Shown here: piece after piece, positions 52,812 through 62,123 of the stretch
Layout: each line of letters starts with the position of its first letter
Numbering within the stretch: position 1 is the stretch's first letter
Source: Candidatus Babeliales bacterium
Lineage (GTDB): Bacteria; Babelota; Babeliae; Babelales; Chromulinivoraceae
Direction: 5' to 3'
Length of the DNA stretch: 64,000 nt
Assembly (NCBI GenBank): GCA_018062405.1
Contig: JAGOSF010000002.1
Coordinates: 1-64,000, forward strand
The notes under the pieces: generated by a model
The model's database searches: none
Told to the model about the DNA's origin: nothing
The model's input: the letters and a program-made list of their open reading frames with translations, nothing else
Program-made: the position numbers and the translations under genes

Positions 52812-54121
52812 GAACGTAGAGCCTTACCTTTTAAGCGACCTGTACGTAAAAAACCTTCATAACGACGTTCAATTAGGTATGATTCAATTTGGCTTGATAA
52901 TTCTAAGGCTACACCAATAACAATCAACATTCCTGTTCCAGATTCTTCAAAAGGAATATGGAAAACTTTTTGTAAAATTGCCGGTAAGATTGCTAATGTT
53001 GCTAAATAAACAGCCCCAACTAATCCTACTCGTGTTAATGTATAGTTAAAATAATCTGCAGTTTGCTTCCCTGGACGTAGCCCTGGAACAAAACCGCCAC
53101 CTTTTCTAATATTTTCAGCAAGTTCTGTTGGATTAACAAATAAAGCTGTATAGAAAAATGAAAACATAATAACTAAAAGAAAATCTACTACTGTCAGTAA
53201 CGGCCCATTATAAAACGACTGAACAACCATCAATAATGATGGAAAATATGATGATAACATACTTGCAATCATTAATGGAAAACGTATAACCGTTGACGCA
53301 AAAATTACAGGCATAATACCAGCACTATTAATTTTGAAAGGAATATAGGTACTTTGACCGCCATATACTCGATTTCCAACTACTCGTCGTGCATAATGCA
53401 CCGGAATCTTCCTATCCCCTTTTTCTAAGAAAACAATCCCTGCCGTAATTACTAAATACGCTACAATTACCGCGATTGCTGTCAATATATGAGTATGTCC
53501 TTGTTCGACCATAGCCATAAGTTTTAAAGCATGTGCTGGATAACTTGATATAATACCAGCAAAAATAAGCACAGAACTTCCGTTCCCAATTCCATGTAAA
53601 GAAATCTGATCACCCATCCACATCACAAGCATTGCACCAGCTGTTAATGTTAAGATGAAAGTGATTCTAAATCCCCATCCTGGAGCAAGAACGATTCCTT
53701 TGCTTTCCAAGAGCATAGCATACGAAAAACTATACGCAACACTTAATGCAAGTGCTAAATAACGCGTATATTGATTAATAATTTTTCGACCATATTCACC
53801 TTCCTTCGTCAATTGTTCAAAAGAAGGAATTGTCATCCCTAGAATTTGCATAAAAATCGAAGCTGTAATATACGGTTGGATTCCCAACGCAAAAACAGTA
53901 CAACGACTTAAAGCGCCTCCAGAAAATATATCAAAAAAACCAAGAAACCCACCAATTCCAGATTTTTGTTGCATCAAGTCTGACAACATCGGAACGTTTA
54001 CACCAATAACTGGAATATATGTTCCTAAACGATTAATTATCAAAACTCCAAGAACAAATAAGATTTTTTTTCTTAGTTCTGAAATAGCAAAAATATTGCG
54101 AAAGCTTTTCAATAAAACCAC
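52808..54121 (-). CDS. secY: Protein translocase subunit SecY
   Basis: 437 aa with ten membrane segments. Plug region near GGFLGFFDIFSGGALSRCTVFALGIQPYITASI; cytoplasmic loop GQSTYIPFKINSAGIMPVIFAS; end loop with GLRPGKQTADYF. Channel of the Sec export system, matching the SecD and SppA genes in this window. GTG start with GAGAGG upstream, right after rplO. Confidence 0.98.
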   Translation of the reverse strand: MVLLKSFRNIFAISELRKKILFVLGVLIINRLGTYIPVIGVNVPMLSDLMQQKSGIGGFLGFFDIFSGGALSRCTVFALGIQPYITASIFMQILGMTIPSFEQLTKEGEYGRKIINQYTRYLALALSVAYSFSYAMLLESKGIVLAPGWGFRITFILTLTAGAMLVMWMGDQISLHGIGNGSSVLIFAGIISSYPAHALKLMAMVEQGHTHILTAIAVIVAYLVITAGIVFLEKGDRKIPVHYARRVVGNRVYGGQSTYIPFKINSAGIMPVIFASTVIRFPLMIASMLSSYFPSLLMVVQSFYNGPLLTVVDFLLVIMFSFFYTALFVNPTELAENIRKGGGFVPGLRPGKQTADYFNYTLTRVGLVGAVYLATLAILPAILQKVFHIPFEESGTGMLIVIGVALELSSQIESYLIERRYEGFLRTGRLKGKALRS

Positions 54122-54124
54122 GGC

Positions 54125-54565
54125 TTACCTCTCTTGTATGACTCTAGCCTCTCCGCCTACTCTGGTGATTGCTTCTTTTGCACCATTACTAAATGCATCA
54201 GCTTCAATCGTCACTTTTTTAGATAACGTTCCAGTTGCTAAAATTTTCAGCAACCAACCTTTTTTCAACAATCTTCTTTCAATTAAAATATCTTTTGTTA
54301 CCACATCGCCATCTTGTGAGAAAGACTCAATTTGACGCAATGTAACAACGCCGATTTTTAAAGCAAAAGGAGCATTGCTAAAACCTCGTTTTGGTAAACG
54401 ACGAGATATTGGCATTTGGCCACCTTCAAACGAAGGCCTTACGCCTCCACCTGAACGAGCATTTTGACCTTTACCGCCTTTTCCGGCTGTACCACCACGG
54501 CTACCGCCTCTACCAACACGTTTTCTTTTTTTAGTTAATTTAACTAAACTATTAAGCTGCAACAT
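54125..54565 (-). CDS. rplO: 50S ribosomal protein L15
   Basis: 146 aa from the ATG at 54565 (AAGGG upstream), giving the normal MLQLNSLVKL start; the longer frame only reads into rpsE. RVGRGGSRGGTAGKGGKGQNAR is the glycine-rich signature. It overlaps rpsE by 14 nt, leaving no room for rpmD (L30), which usually lies between them. Confidence 0.97.
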   Translation of the reverse strand: MLQLNSLVKLTKKRKRVGRGGSRGGTAGKGGKGQNARSGGGVRPSFEGGQMPISRRLPKRGFSNAPFALKIGVVTLRQIESFSQDGDVVTKDILIERRLLKKGWLLKILATGTLSKKVTIEADAFSNGAKEAITRVGGEARVIQER

Positions 54566-55076
54566 CTTTTCCCTTAATGATTTCTTCTGTTGTTTTGCCA
54601 CGAAGATTTGCAATGTGTTGAAGTGAACGTAACTTTGATAAAGCGTTTAACGTTGCTTTCACCACATTTTGACTGCAAGAAGCTCCCAATGATTTTGCTA
54701 AAATATCTTTAATTCCTAATGCTTCCATCACAGCTCGAACTGATCCGCCTGCAATAACACCAGTACCTTTTGATGCTGAACATAAAATCACGGTTGTTGC
54801 GCCATGTTTTCCTGTAACATTATATGGAATGGTACTACCACGTAAAGAAATTTTAATACGTTCTTTACGAGCTTTGACTGTCGCTTTTGCAATAGCAGAA
54901 GAAACTTCTCTACTTTTACCTAAAGCTATTCCAACGCTTCCATCTTGATCTCCAGAAACAACAAAAGCTGAAAATGCAAACCGTTTACCACCTTTAGTAA
55001 CTTTTGTTACACGGCGAACGCTTACAACACTTTCAAATGATGTATCTTCTGGTTTTTGGGCAATTCTTTTATTCAT
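54552..55076 (-). CDS. rpsE: 30S ribosomal protein S5
   Basis: 174 aa. VRRVTKVTKGGKRFAFSAFVVSGD, TIPYNVTGKHGATTVIL and SKGTGVIAGGSVRAVMEALGI are the double-stranded RNA-binding and S5 signatures. Takes part in decoding accuracy. Next to rplO with the L30 gene missing. Confidence 0.98.
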   Translation of the reverse strand: MNKRIAQKPEDTSFESVVSVRRVTKVTKGGKRFAFSAFVVSGDQDGSVGIALGKSREVSSAIAKATVKARKERIKISLRGSTIPYNVTGKHGATTVILCSASKGTGVIAGGSVRAVMEALGIKDILAKSLGASCSQNVVKATLNALSKLRSLQHIANLRGKTTEEIIKGKDVAA

Positions 55077-55112
55077 TATATTTTCACCATTATATACTGC
55101 TAAATAATCTGA

Positions 55113-55475
55113 TTAGATCTGTAAGCCGCCTTCACGCAGACCTTCAACAACTGACTTCACGCGTCCATGATATAAAAATCTGCCTCTATCAAAACAAACT
55201 TGCGTAACGCCTGCTTGTTTTGCTTTTTCAGCTAAATCTATACCAACCAAACGAGCTGCCGCTGACTTATCAACTTTATCATTTTTAAGAACTAAAGTTG
55301 ATGAAGAAGCAACTGTTTTTCCAGCAGCATCATCTATGACCTGTGCATAAATATGATTTAAACTTCTGAAAACAACAATACGAGGCTTGCCTCCAGCTGT
55401 CATCTTGATTTTATAGTGCACACGTTGCGCACGACGCGCACGGCTTTTTTGTAAAACTTTTTCTTTCATATCCAA
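55113..55475 (-). CDS. rplR: 50S ribosomal protein L18
   Basis: 120 aa. RARRAQRVHYKIK, KPRIVVFRSLNHIYAQVIDD and FDRGRFLYHGRVKSVVEGLREGGLQI are characteristic. Binds 5S rRNA with L5. Between rplF and rpsE. Confidence 0.97.
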   Translation of the reverse strand: MDMKEKVLQKSRARRAQRVHYKIKMTAGGKPRIVVFRSLNHIYAQVIDDAAGKTVASSSTLVLKNDKVDKSAAARLVGIDLAEKAKQAGVTQVCFDRGRFLYHGRVKSVVEGLREGGLQI

Positions 55476-55485
55476 ACCTTAGCTT

Positions 55486-56031
55486 TTATTTATCGCCTTT
55501 TGTTTTACCAGCTTTACGTATAATCACTTGATCAGAAAATCTAATCCCTGTGCCTTTGTAAGGTTCTGGCATACGTAAAGCACGTATTTTCTGAGCAACA
55601 TCGCCAGCCAAAAATTTATCAAAAGAACTTACAATTATATTTTGTCCTGATTTATCGATGTCAACAGTAACATTTGCAGGTAATGCAAAATTAATTTTAT
55701 GACTATAGCCTAAAGAGAATACAATTTCTTGTCCTTGCAATACACCTTTAAAACCAAGTCCTACAATCTTAACTTCTTTTTTGAACTTTTCACGAGAACC
55801 AGTTATTTTATTATAAAGTAACGCTCTATGTAAACCCCAGAAATTATTACTTTTTTTATCTGTTGAATTTACAAGACCAAGTGTTAATTGGTCGTTTTCA
55901 AATGCTACTGTTAAACAATCTGGCAATACATGTGTACCTTCAGCGTGAGGTCCCTTGTATTTAATATTTTGTCCATCAATATCAATACGAACACTCGCTG
56001 TTGATATTGATTTTCGGCCAACTTTAGACAT
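55486..56031 (-). CDS. rplF: 50S ribosomal protein L6
   Basis: 181 aa with two related domains; the C-terminal VSSFDKFLAGDVAQKIRALRMPEPYKGTGIRFSDQ is the family signature. Stalk-base protein near the factor-binding site. 16 nt after rpsH. Confidence 0.97.
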   Translation of the reverse strand: MSKVGRKSISTASVRIDIDGQNIKYKGPHAEGTHVLPDCLTVAFENDQLTLGLVNSTDKKSNNFWGLHRALLYNKITGSREKFKKEVKIVGLGFKGVLQGQEIVFSLGYSHKINFALPANVTVDIDKSGQNIIVSSFDKFLAGDVAQKIRALRMPEPYKGTGIRFSDQVIIRKAGKTKGDK

Positions 56032-56047
56032 GCACGAGCCCTTTCAT

Positions 56048-56446
56048 CTACCAAACGGTACAAATAATTTCACCACCAACACGCATTTTCTTTGCTGTTT
56101 TATCAGTTAACAATCCCTTGTTAGTTGTTAAAACTGAGATTCCCAATCCACCGATAACCGGCTTGATGTTCCCAATACCAGCATAAATTCTGCGACTTGG
56201 TTTACTTACTCGTGTAATTTCATGAATCACAGATTCATTATTTACATATTTCAAAACCACTTTTAATTCTTTTTTAACAACATCATTTTCATGAAGAACT
56301 TCAACGCCGCTAACAAAACCTTCTTCTTGTAAGATTAATGCTAATTCATATTTTAATTTTGAATACGGCATACTTACAGAAGCTTTTGAACGAGCAATTC
56401 CGTTCCGAATTATTGTTAAACAATTTCCCAAGATATCAATTGACAT
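56048..56446 (-). CDS. rpsH: 30S ribosomal protein S8
   Basis: 132 aa. LTIIRNGIARSKASVSMPYSKLK near the start and GGLGISVLTTNKGLLTDKTAKKMRVGGEIICTVW at the end are typical. Binds central-domain 16S rRNA and represses the spc operon in E. coli. Confidence 0.97.
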   Translation of the reverse strand: MSIDILGNCLTIIRNGIARSKASVSMPYSKLKYELALILQEEGFVSGVEVLHENDVVKKELKVVLKYVNNESVIHEITRVSKPSRRIYAGIGNIKPVIGGLGISVLTTNKGLLTDKTAKKMRVGGEIICTVW

Positions 56447-56462
56447 AACTTTTCCTTATTCC

Positions 56463-56768
56463 CTACCAGCTAGCTTTTCTTACACCTGGCAATAAACCAG
56501 CTGAAGCAAGCTCACGAAAAACAATACGAGACACCCCAAAAAATCTTAAAAACCCACGCGCTCTGCCTGTTTGGCTGCAACGATTTCTAATTCGTACAGC
56601 ACTTGAATTTTTAGGCAAATCTGAAAGTTTTGCTTGGGCAGCCATACGGTCTTCCAATGATAATGAAAGATCAACAGTTGCTTTTTTCAATACCGCACGA
56701 CGCTCTTTATAAAGCTCAACCATGCGGATTCTTTTATTGTTTTTTTCTACAGAAGACTTTTTTGCCAT
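56463..56768 (-). CDS. rpsN: 30S ribosomal protein S14, zinc-free form
   Basis: 101 aa, the longer form with only a single Cys (NRCSQTGRARG), so it lacks the zinc-binding pair. End LASAGLLPGVRKASW is canonical. Between rplE and rpsH. Confidence 0.97.
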   Translation of the reverse strand: MAKKSSVEKNNKRIRMVELYKERRAVLKKATVDLSLSLEDRMAAQAKLSDLPKNSSAVRIRNRCSQTGRARGFLRFFGVSRIVFRELASAGLLPGVRKASW

Positions 56769-56785
56769 AGACGGACCCTATAACC

Positions 56786-57346
56786 TTAACTGTTTTTTTG
56801 AGCAAATGGCATACCAAAGCCCTTTAACAATGCGTATGCATGCTTATCATTTTTTGTCGTTGTGTGAATAGTAATATTCAAACCATATATTTTACCAGCT
56901 GTATCATAATCTACTTCTGGAAATATAACCCATTCTTTAATACCAATATTGTAACCACCACGACCATCAAGTTTTGAAGGCAGCCCACGAAAATCTCGCA
57001 CTGTTGGCAAAGACAAGTTTATCAACCTATCGAGAAATTCATACATTCTGTCGCGTCGCAACGTAACCATCGTTCCAAGTGGCATGCCAGCTCTAATTTT
57101 AAATCCCGCAATAGATTTTTTTGCAATTGTACGAACAGCTTTTTGTCCTGCAATAGAAGATAAAACTTCTTCTACTTTTTTCAAAACTTTACTATCGCCA
57201 ACCGCTTCTTTAACACCGATATTTAAAACAATCTTAGAAATTTTTGGAACTTCCATAACATTAGACAATGCTAACTCTTTTTGCAACTGAGCAACCAATG
57301 TATTTTTGTAAAAGTCCTCTAAGCGTGGTTGATATGCCTTGTTCAT
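56786..57346 (-). CDS. rplE: 50S ribosomal protein L5
   Basis: 186 aa. VPKISKIVLNIGVKEA, GQKAVRTIAKKSIAGFKIRAGMPLG and GMPFAQ at the end are typical. Contacts 5S rRNA and P-site tRNA. Confidence 0.98.
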   Translation of the reverse strand: MNKAYQPRLEDFYKNTLVAQLQKELALSNVMEVPKISKIVLNIGVKEAVGDSKVLKKVEEVLSSIAGQKAVRTIAKKSIAGFKIRAGMPLGTMVTLRRDRMYEFLDRLINLSLPTVRDFRGLPSKLDGRGGYNIGIKEWVIFPEVDYDTAGKIYGLNITIHTTTKNDKHAYALLKGFGMPFAQKNS

Positions 57347-57372
57347 TTAATAACCCTTATGACGCCTTGATA

Positions 57373-57639
57373 TTATTTTCTATTTAATTTACTTAATCTA
57401 ACAGGCAGCCCAGTTAAACTATCAACTGGTAAAACATTTGAAATATCAATAAAAGCTTCTCGCTTTTGAATTCCGCCTGCTTCACCTTGACGTTTTGGTT
57501 TAATATGGCAAGTGATGATATTAATGCCTTTTACTTTGACTTTATTATGTTTAAAGTCAAAGGCCATAATTTCACCTTGTTTGCCCTTATCTTTGCCTGT
57601 TAAGACGACAACTTTATCGTCTTTTCTTAATGTTTTCAT
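57373..57639 (-). CDS. rplX: 50S ribosomal protein L24
   Basis: 88 aa, shorter than the usual 100-105. KOW motif in DDKVVVLTGKDKGKQGEI; then KVKGINIITCHIKPKRQGEAGGI. The C-terminal strand pair is abbreviated, ending LSKLNRK. Assembly initiator near the exit tunnel. Confidence 0.96.
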   Translation of the reverse strand: MKTLRKDDKVVVLTGKDKGKQGEIMAFDFKHNKVKVKGINIITCHIKPKRQGEAGGIQKREAFIDISNVLPVDSLTGLPVRLSKLNRK

Positions 57640-57651
57640 ATTCTATAATTC

Positions 57652-58017
57652 CTACAAAACTTCAGGTGCTAATGATATTACTTTAGCATAACCTTTTGCA
57701 CGAATTTCTCTAGCGATTGGTCCGAAAACACGAGTTGCTACCATTTTACCATCTTTAACGATGATACCAGCATTATCCCCGAAACGAATATAAGAACCAT
57801 CTTTTCTACGAAACTCTTTTCTTGTTCGCACTATTAACACATCAACTACATCACTTTTTTTCACTATTCCATGAGGAACTGCAACTTTAACAGCACATTT
57901 AATCAAATCGCCTAAATAAGCAAATTTCTTATGAGTACTTCCAACAATGTGGATACATTGTAATAGTTTTGCACCTGAGTTATCAGCTACTTCAAGAAAA
58001 GATTCTTTTTGTATCAT
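57652..58017 (-). CDS. rplN: 50S ribosomal protein L14
   Basis: 121 aa. MIQKESFLEVADNSGAK, the middle VRTRKEFRRKDGSYIRFGDNAGIIV, and ARVFGP-like VFGPIAREIRAKGYAKVISLAPEVL. Forms intersubunit contacts. Confidence 0.98.
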   Translation of the reverse strand: MIQKESFLEVADNSGAKLLQCIHIVGSTHKKFAYLGDLIKCAVKVAVPHGIVKKSDVVDVLIVRTRKEFRRKDGSYIRFGDNAGIIVKDGKMVATRVFGPIAREIRAKGYAKVISLAPEVL

Positions 58018-58028
58018 AATGTACTACC

Positions 58029-58271
58029 TTATTTAACGATACGGTGTAAGTACATGAACTTAGTTCTTGACTTTGGAGCACCGATATAAAACTCTACGGT
58101 GTCGCCCATTTTTGCCAAAGACTGCTCATCATGAACTTTATACTTCGTTGTCTTTTTCACGATTTTATTAAATTTTTCATGCTTAAAAGAGCGAACGTAT
58201 TTGACAACGATGGTTTTATCCATTTTATCAGAAACGACTTCTCCAAGCATTAATTTTCTTTTAATTTCCAT
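58029..58271 (-). CDS. rpsQ: 30S ribosomal protein S17
   Basis: 80-aa OB-fold protein. GEVVSDKMDKTIVVKYVRSFKHEKFNKIVKKTTKYKVHDE is typical, with a short C-terminus ending YLHRIVK. The ATG overlaps rpmC by 11 nt. Confidence 0.96.
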   Translation of the reverse strand: MEIKRKLMLGEVVSDKMDKTIVVKYVRSFKHEKFNKIVKKTTKYKVHDEQSLAKMGDTVEFYIGAPKSRTKFMYLHRIVK

Positions 58272-58473
58272 GAGCTATTCCTTGTTGTAACAAAGTAAAA
58301 GTACAAGCTAAGCTTTTACGCAACTTTCTCACTAAATTAACATCTTTAACCGGCTCAGACATCTTCTTCATTCTAATAGTGAAGATCTCTTTTTTTATCT
58401 CATTTGCATAAGCTGCAAGCTCAGCAACAGATAATTTTTGTAGCTCTTTTTTAAAAGCTTTCCGCATAGCCAT
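58261..58473 (-). CDS. rpmC: 50S ribosomal protein L29
   Basis: 70 aa, two-helix protein: ELQKLSVAELAAYANEIKKEIFTIRMK and DVNLVRKLRKSLACTFTLL. Located at the tunnel exit. In its usual place between rplP and rpsQ. Confidence 0.95.
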   Translation of the reverse strand: MAMRKAFKKELQKLSVAELAAYANEIKKEIFTIRMKKMSEPVKDVNLVRKLRKSLACTFTLLQQGIAHGN

Positions 58474-58478
58474 AGCTT

Positions 58479-58886
58479 TTATACCTTCTTAACAAACTGT
58501 GTTTTCATAGGAAGTTTATAAGCAGCTTTTTTAAAAATAGCTTTTGCTTTTTCTTCATCTACTTCTGACAGCTCAAAAATAATTCTTTCACGTTTCACAA
58601 CTGCAACCCAAAACTCAGGATTACCTTTACCCTTACCCATACGAGTTTCAGCAGGTTTTTTAGTGATCGGTTTATCTGGGAACACACGAATAAAAAGCTT
58701 ACCTTCTTTTTTGATTTCGCGAGACATTGTCATCCGAGCAGCTTCGATTTGCTGAGCACTGAACCAAACTGGTTCAAGCGCACGCAATCCAAAAGTACCA
58801 AATTCCAATTCACGAGCACCTTTTGAAAGACCGCCCATTCGTCCTTTTTGCATTTTTCTAAATTTAGTCTTCTTTGGCATTAACAT
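58479..58886 (-). CDS. rplP: 50S ribosomal protein L16
   Basis: 135 aa. [63 protein letters not shown] and the end [10 protein letters not shown] are canonical. Near the peptidyl-transferase centre and A-site tRNA. Confidence 0.98.
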   Translation of the reverse strand: MLMPKKTKFRKMQKGRMGGLSKGARELEFGTFGLRALEPVWFSAQQIEAARMTMSREIKKEGKLFIRVFPDKPITKKPAETRMGKGKGNPEFWVAVVKRERIIFELSEVDEEKAKAIFKKAAYKLPMKTQFVKKV

Positions 58887-58907
58887 AGGAACTCTTTCTC
58901 TACTTTG

Positions 58908-59555
58908 TTAAACAAGCTGAAAATCACCTTTACAGATCCAGACTTTCACACCAATAATTCCATAGGTTGTCAATGCTCTTGCATAACCATAATCGATGTT
59001 GGATCGTAATGTGTGTAACGGAACAGATCCCATACGAAGCCACTCAGCTCGAGCAATCTCTGCTCCATTAAGACGGCCTTTACAACAAATCTTAATACCT
59101 TGAGCACTAGATTTCATTGCTGAGGTTCCAGCTTTTTTCATTACTTTTTTAAAACTTGCACGTTTTACCAACTGATCAGCAATGTTTTTTGCAACAAGAA
59201 CTGCATCCACTTCTGGATTTTTTATTTCTTCTACAGAAATATCAACACTTGTCACTTTTAACATTTTTGATATATCTTTTCGTAAATTATCGATTTCTTG
59301 TCCTTTTTTACCAATGACAAGACCAGGACGACTTGTATGTATAATAATACGTACAGCATTCCCTGTTTTTTCAATTTCTACTCGAGATAATTCAGCTGCT
59401 TCAAGCGTTTTGTCTAAATATTTTCGAATTTTCAGATCTTCAAGAAGTTCTTTTGCATAAGAACCTTTGCGACCGTCGCGAGGAAACCACTTTGCATCCC
59501 AATCACGATACACCCCTACGCGAAAACCAATTGGATTAACCTTTTGTCCCACCAA
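58908..59555 (-). CDS. rpsC: 30S ribosomal protein S3
   Basis: 215 aa. MVGQKVNPIGFRVGVYRDWDAKWF start, KH domain with IHTSRPGLVIGKKGQEIDNLRK, and C-terminal GRLNGAEIARAEWLRMGSVPLHTLRS. Somewhat shorter than E. coli S3, lacking the flexible tail. Forms the mRNA entry site. Confidence 0.98.
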   Translation of the reverse strand: MVGQKVNPIGFRVGVYRDWDAKWFPRDGRKGSYAKELLEDLKIRKYLDKTLEAAELSRVEIEKTGNAVRIIIHTSRPGLVIGKKGQEIDNLRKDISKMLKVTSVDISVEEIKNPEVDAVLVAKNIADQLVKRASFKKVMKKAGTSAMKSSAQGIKICCKGRLNGAEIARAEWLRMGSVPLHTLRSNIDYGYARALTTYGIIGVKVWICKGDFQLV

Positions 59556-59569
59556 GTTTCCTTTAAAAA

Positions 59570-59920
59570 TTACTTCGTATTAACTATATTAATTTGTTCA
59601 AGTACAACTACGATATGACTCGAACGTTTTCTCTGAATCGAAGATCTACCCATTGCTGATGGTTTAAAATATTTATGAACAGGACCGCCATCGATTCTAA
59701 TTTCAGATACTTTTAAATCACCTACAGCAATTTGTGATAAATTCTTTGCGTTTGCTACAGCTGACTCTATCGCCTTTCTAATTGGCGTAGCTTTCTGTGC
59801 TGGATACACAGCTAACCAGTCTAAAGCGTACTGAGCTTTTTTCCCTCTTACAACGTCCACAATTGGACGCAATTTGTAAGGAGAATATTTTACATACTTA
59901 GCTATTGCTTTAAATTGCAT
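59570..59920 (-). CDS. rplV: 50S ribosomal protein L22
   Basis: 116 aa. YVKYSPYKLRPIVDVVRGKKAQYALDWL, IESAVANAKNL and the loop GGPVHKYFKPSAMGRSSIQRKRSSHI are family signatures; the loop lines the exit tunnel. An 80-nt gap separates it from rpsS, longer than other gaps in the operon, with no recognised element. Confidence 0.97.
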   Translation of the reverse strand: MQFKAIAKYVKYSPYKLRPIVDVVRGKKAQYALDWLAVYPAQKATPIRKAIESAVANAKNLSQIAVGDLKVSEIRIDGGPVHKYFKPSAMGRSSIQRKRSSHIVVVLEQINIVNTK

Positions 59921-60000
59921 GTCTAACTTTCTCTCTATAATTATATTCTAACACAAAAACCATGTAACTCAAACTTTTAACCAAGTTCATAGTTATCTAA

Positions 60001-60264
60001 CTATTTTTGTCCACTATGAGCTTTAAATGTTCGAGTTGGAGAAAACTCACCCAAATGATGGCCGACCATATTTTCTGTGATGAATACATCTAAAAACTTT
60101 TTGCCATTATGAACAGCAAATGTTAATCCAACAAACTCAGGAATAACCATACTACCACGAGACCAAGTCTTAATGGTTTCTTTTTTAGTTCCTGATTTTA
60201 TCTTCTCCACTTTTTTCATTAAAGAAGGGTCAACAAATGGCCCTTTTTTTGCAGATCGAGACAT
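60001..60264 (-). CDS. rpsS: 30S ribosomal protein S19
   Basis: 87 aa. [67 protein letters not shown] are diagnostic. 30S head protein. Confidence 0.98.
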   Translation of the reverse strand: MSRSAKKGPFVDPSLMKKVEKIKSGTKKETIKTWSRGSMVIPEFVGLTFAVHNGKKFLDVFITENMVGHHLGEFSPTRTFKAHSGQK

Positions 60265-60296
60265 AGTTATCCCATTCTTTTCTACGTTATGTTGTT

Positions 60297-61112
60297 TTAT
60301 TTACGTCTTCTAATAATTCTTGCATCTTTACGTTTGCGAGTTCTTGTACCCTTACAACCTTTACCCCAAGGAGTTACAGGATGTGATCCAGATTTAGATC
60401 TACCTTCACCACCACCATGTGGGTGATCAACAGGGTTCATAGCCATACCGCGCACAGATGGTCGAATACCACGATTTCTTGAACGTCCTGCTTTACCCCA
60501 AGAAATGTTTTTAAAATCAGCATTTCCTAAAGAACCAACAGTTGCCCAACAATCAAGGTTAATAAGACGAACTTCGTTTGATGGCATTCTTAACGTTGCA
60601 AACTCATTTTCTTTTGCAATGATCTGAGCACCACAACCTGCACTACGCACAAGTTTTCCACCAGCATTTGGTTTCATTTCAATATTATGAATTGTAAAAC
60701 CAACTGGTATAGATCGTAATGGTAAGCAATTTCCAACAGTTGGCTCAACTTGAGATCCTGCTACAACGCGAGAACCAACAGCTAAACCTTCTGGCAAAAG
60801 CATATAACGTTTAACACCATTTTTATATACAACCAATCCAATACGAACGTTACGACTTGGATCATACTCAACAGTTGTAATTATACCTTCTATATCACGT
60901 TCACTACGTTTAAAATCAATAACGCGATATCTTTGAGCAGCACCGCCACCCTGATGACGCATCGTAATTCTACCGTAGGCGTTTCTTCCACCCTTTTTCT
61001 TCATACCAATCGTTAATGGTTTATGAGGCGTCGTTTGAGTAATATCACTATTGCTCAAAAAAGTCTGAAATCTTAACGATGGATTCTCGGGTTTTCTTGT
61101 TACTATAGCCAT
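60297..61112 (-). CDS. rplB: 50S ribosomal protein L2
   Basis: 271 aa. [15 protein letters not shown] near the N-terminus and the highly conserved C-terminal [23 protein letters not shown] including the functional His. Needed for subunit joining and peptidyl transfer. Confidence 0.98.
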   Translation of the reverse strand: MAIVTRKPENPSLRFQTFLSNSDITQTTPHKPLTIGMKKKGGRNAYGRITMRHQGGGAAQRYRVIDFKRSERDIEGIITTVEYDPSRNVRIGLVVYKNGVKRYMLLPEGLAVGSRVVAGSQVEPTVGNCLPLRSIPVGFTIHNIEMKPNAGGKLVRSAGCGAQIIAKENEFATLRMPSNEVRLINLDCWATVGSLGNADFKNISWGKAGRSRNRGIRPSVRGMAMNPVDHPHGGGEGRSKSGSHPVTPWGKGCKGTRTRKRKDARIIRRRK

Positions 61113-61122
61113 TCAACTATCC

Positions 61123-61470
61123 TTAACCGTTATTTTGTTCAACAGACGCAGATGAAGAAACTCCTGCTTTCGCAGCAACATCCCCAAACAAATTAATGTT
61201 ATAGCCTTGTTTTAATGTTACATATGCACGTTTACAAGTCTTACCAGTTGTTACGATTCTTGATTTAGTCATACGACGTTTACCCTTGCGAATCAAGATG
61301 GCAACTTTTGCAACATGAACACCAAACAATTTTTCTACCGCTTCTTGAACTAACGGTTTGTTAGCATGCATATGTACTTCTAAAACCAACTTTTGTAATT
61401 GTTGGTTTTGTCGATAAGCTTTATCAGAAACGATTGGCCCTTGGATAATATCATAAATACTTAATTCCAT
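61123..61470 (-). CDS. rplW: 50S ribosomal protein L23
   Basis: 115 aa. IIQGPIVSDKAY, KLVLEVHMHANKPLVQEAVEKLFGVHVAKVAI and the Lys/Arg-rich loop are typical, followed by a polar C-terminal extension of about 15 residues. Docking site for trigger factor and SRP. Overlaps rplD by 10 nt. Confidence 0.96.
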   Translation of the reverse strand: MELSIYDIIQGPIVSDKAYRQNQQLQKLVLEVHMHANKPLVQEAVEKLFGVHVAKVAILIRKGKRRMTKSRIVTTGKTCKRAYVTLKQGYNINLFGDVAAKAGVSSSASVEQNNG

Positions 61471-62120
61471 TGTGCCACCATATCTTTAAATTTGCTGAAA
61501 TCTTTTTTTAACACTACTAAATAATCACTGTTTGATAAATCGTACGCGTTTAAAGCATCAAAAGAAATAACTTGAACGTTTGGTAAATTTCTTAATGACA
61601 ACCAACTAGCGTAATCATCACGTTGTAAAAATATACTTACTTTTTTACCAACAATGTTCATATTTTGTAATGCTAAAGCGCCTGCTTTTGTTGATGGTTT
61701 ATTATCAACAAGCTGAAAATCGTATGAAATAATTTTATTATTTTCAACGTATGCAGCAAGTAAAGCACGCATAACTTCGTATTTAGTACGTTTCGTTACT
61801 TTTAATGTACGAGTACGTGGTTGTGGCCCGAAAATAACGCCCCCACCTCTCCATAATGGAGATTTAGCCATACCAGCACGAGCTCTACCTGTTCCTTTTT
61901 GTTTCCAAGGTTTTCTTGTTGACAATGAAACATCTGCTCTTCCTTTACAACCAACAGTCCCTTGACGCCAGTTTTGTAAAAGTGCTCGAATCCAAACAGC
62001 ATAGCTATGAGACATATCTTTTTCAGGAGCCGTTAACTCTAAATCTTTCATAGAAGGAAAATCTATAGCGAAAGATTCTTCGTTTACTTTTTTTGTATCT
62101 TTTATATCTTGCTTAGTCAT
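61461..62120 (-). CDS. rplD: 50S ribosomal protein L4
   Basis: 219 aa. RALLQNWRQGTVGCKGRADVSLSTRKPWKQKGTGRARAG is the tunnel loop; GGGVIFGPQPR follows. In E. coli this protein represses the S10 operon; regulation here is unknown. Confidence 0.97.
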   Translation of the reverse strand: MTKQDIKDTKKVNEESFAIDFPSMKDLELTAPEKDMSHSYAVWIRALLQNWRQGTVGCKGRADVSLSTRKPWKQKGTGRARAGMAKSPLWRGGGVIFGPQPRTRTLKVTKRTKYEVMRALLAAYVENNKIISYDFQLVDNKPSTKAGALALQNMNIVGKKVSIFLQRDDYASWLSLRNLPNVQVISFDALNAYDLSNSDYLVVLKKDFSKFKDMVAQWN

Positions 62121-62123
62121 TTT

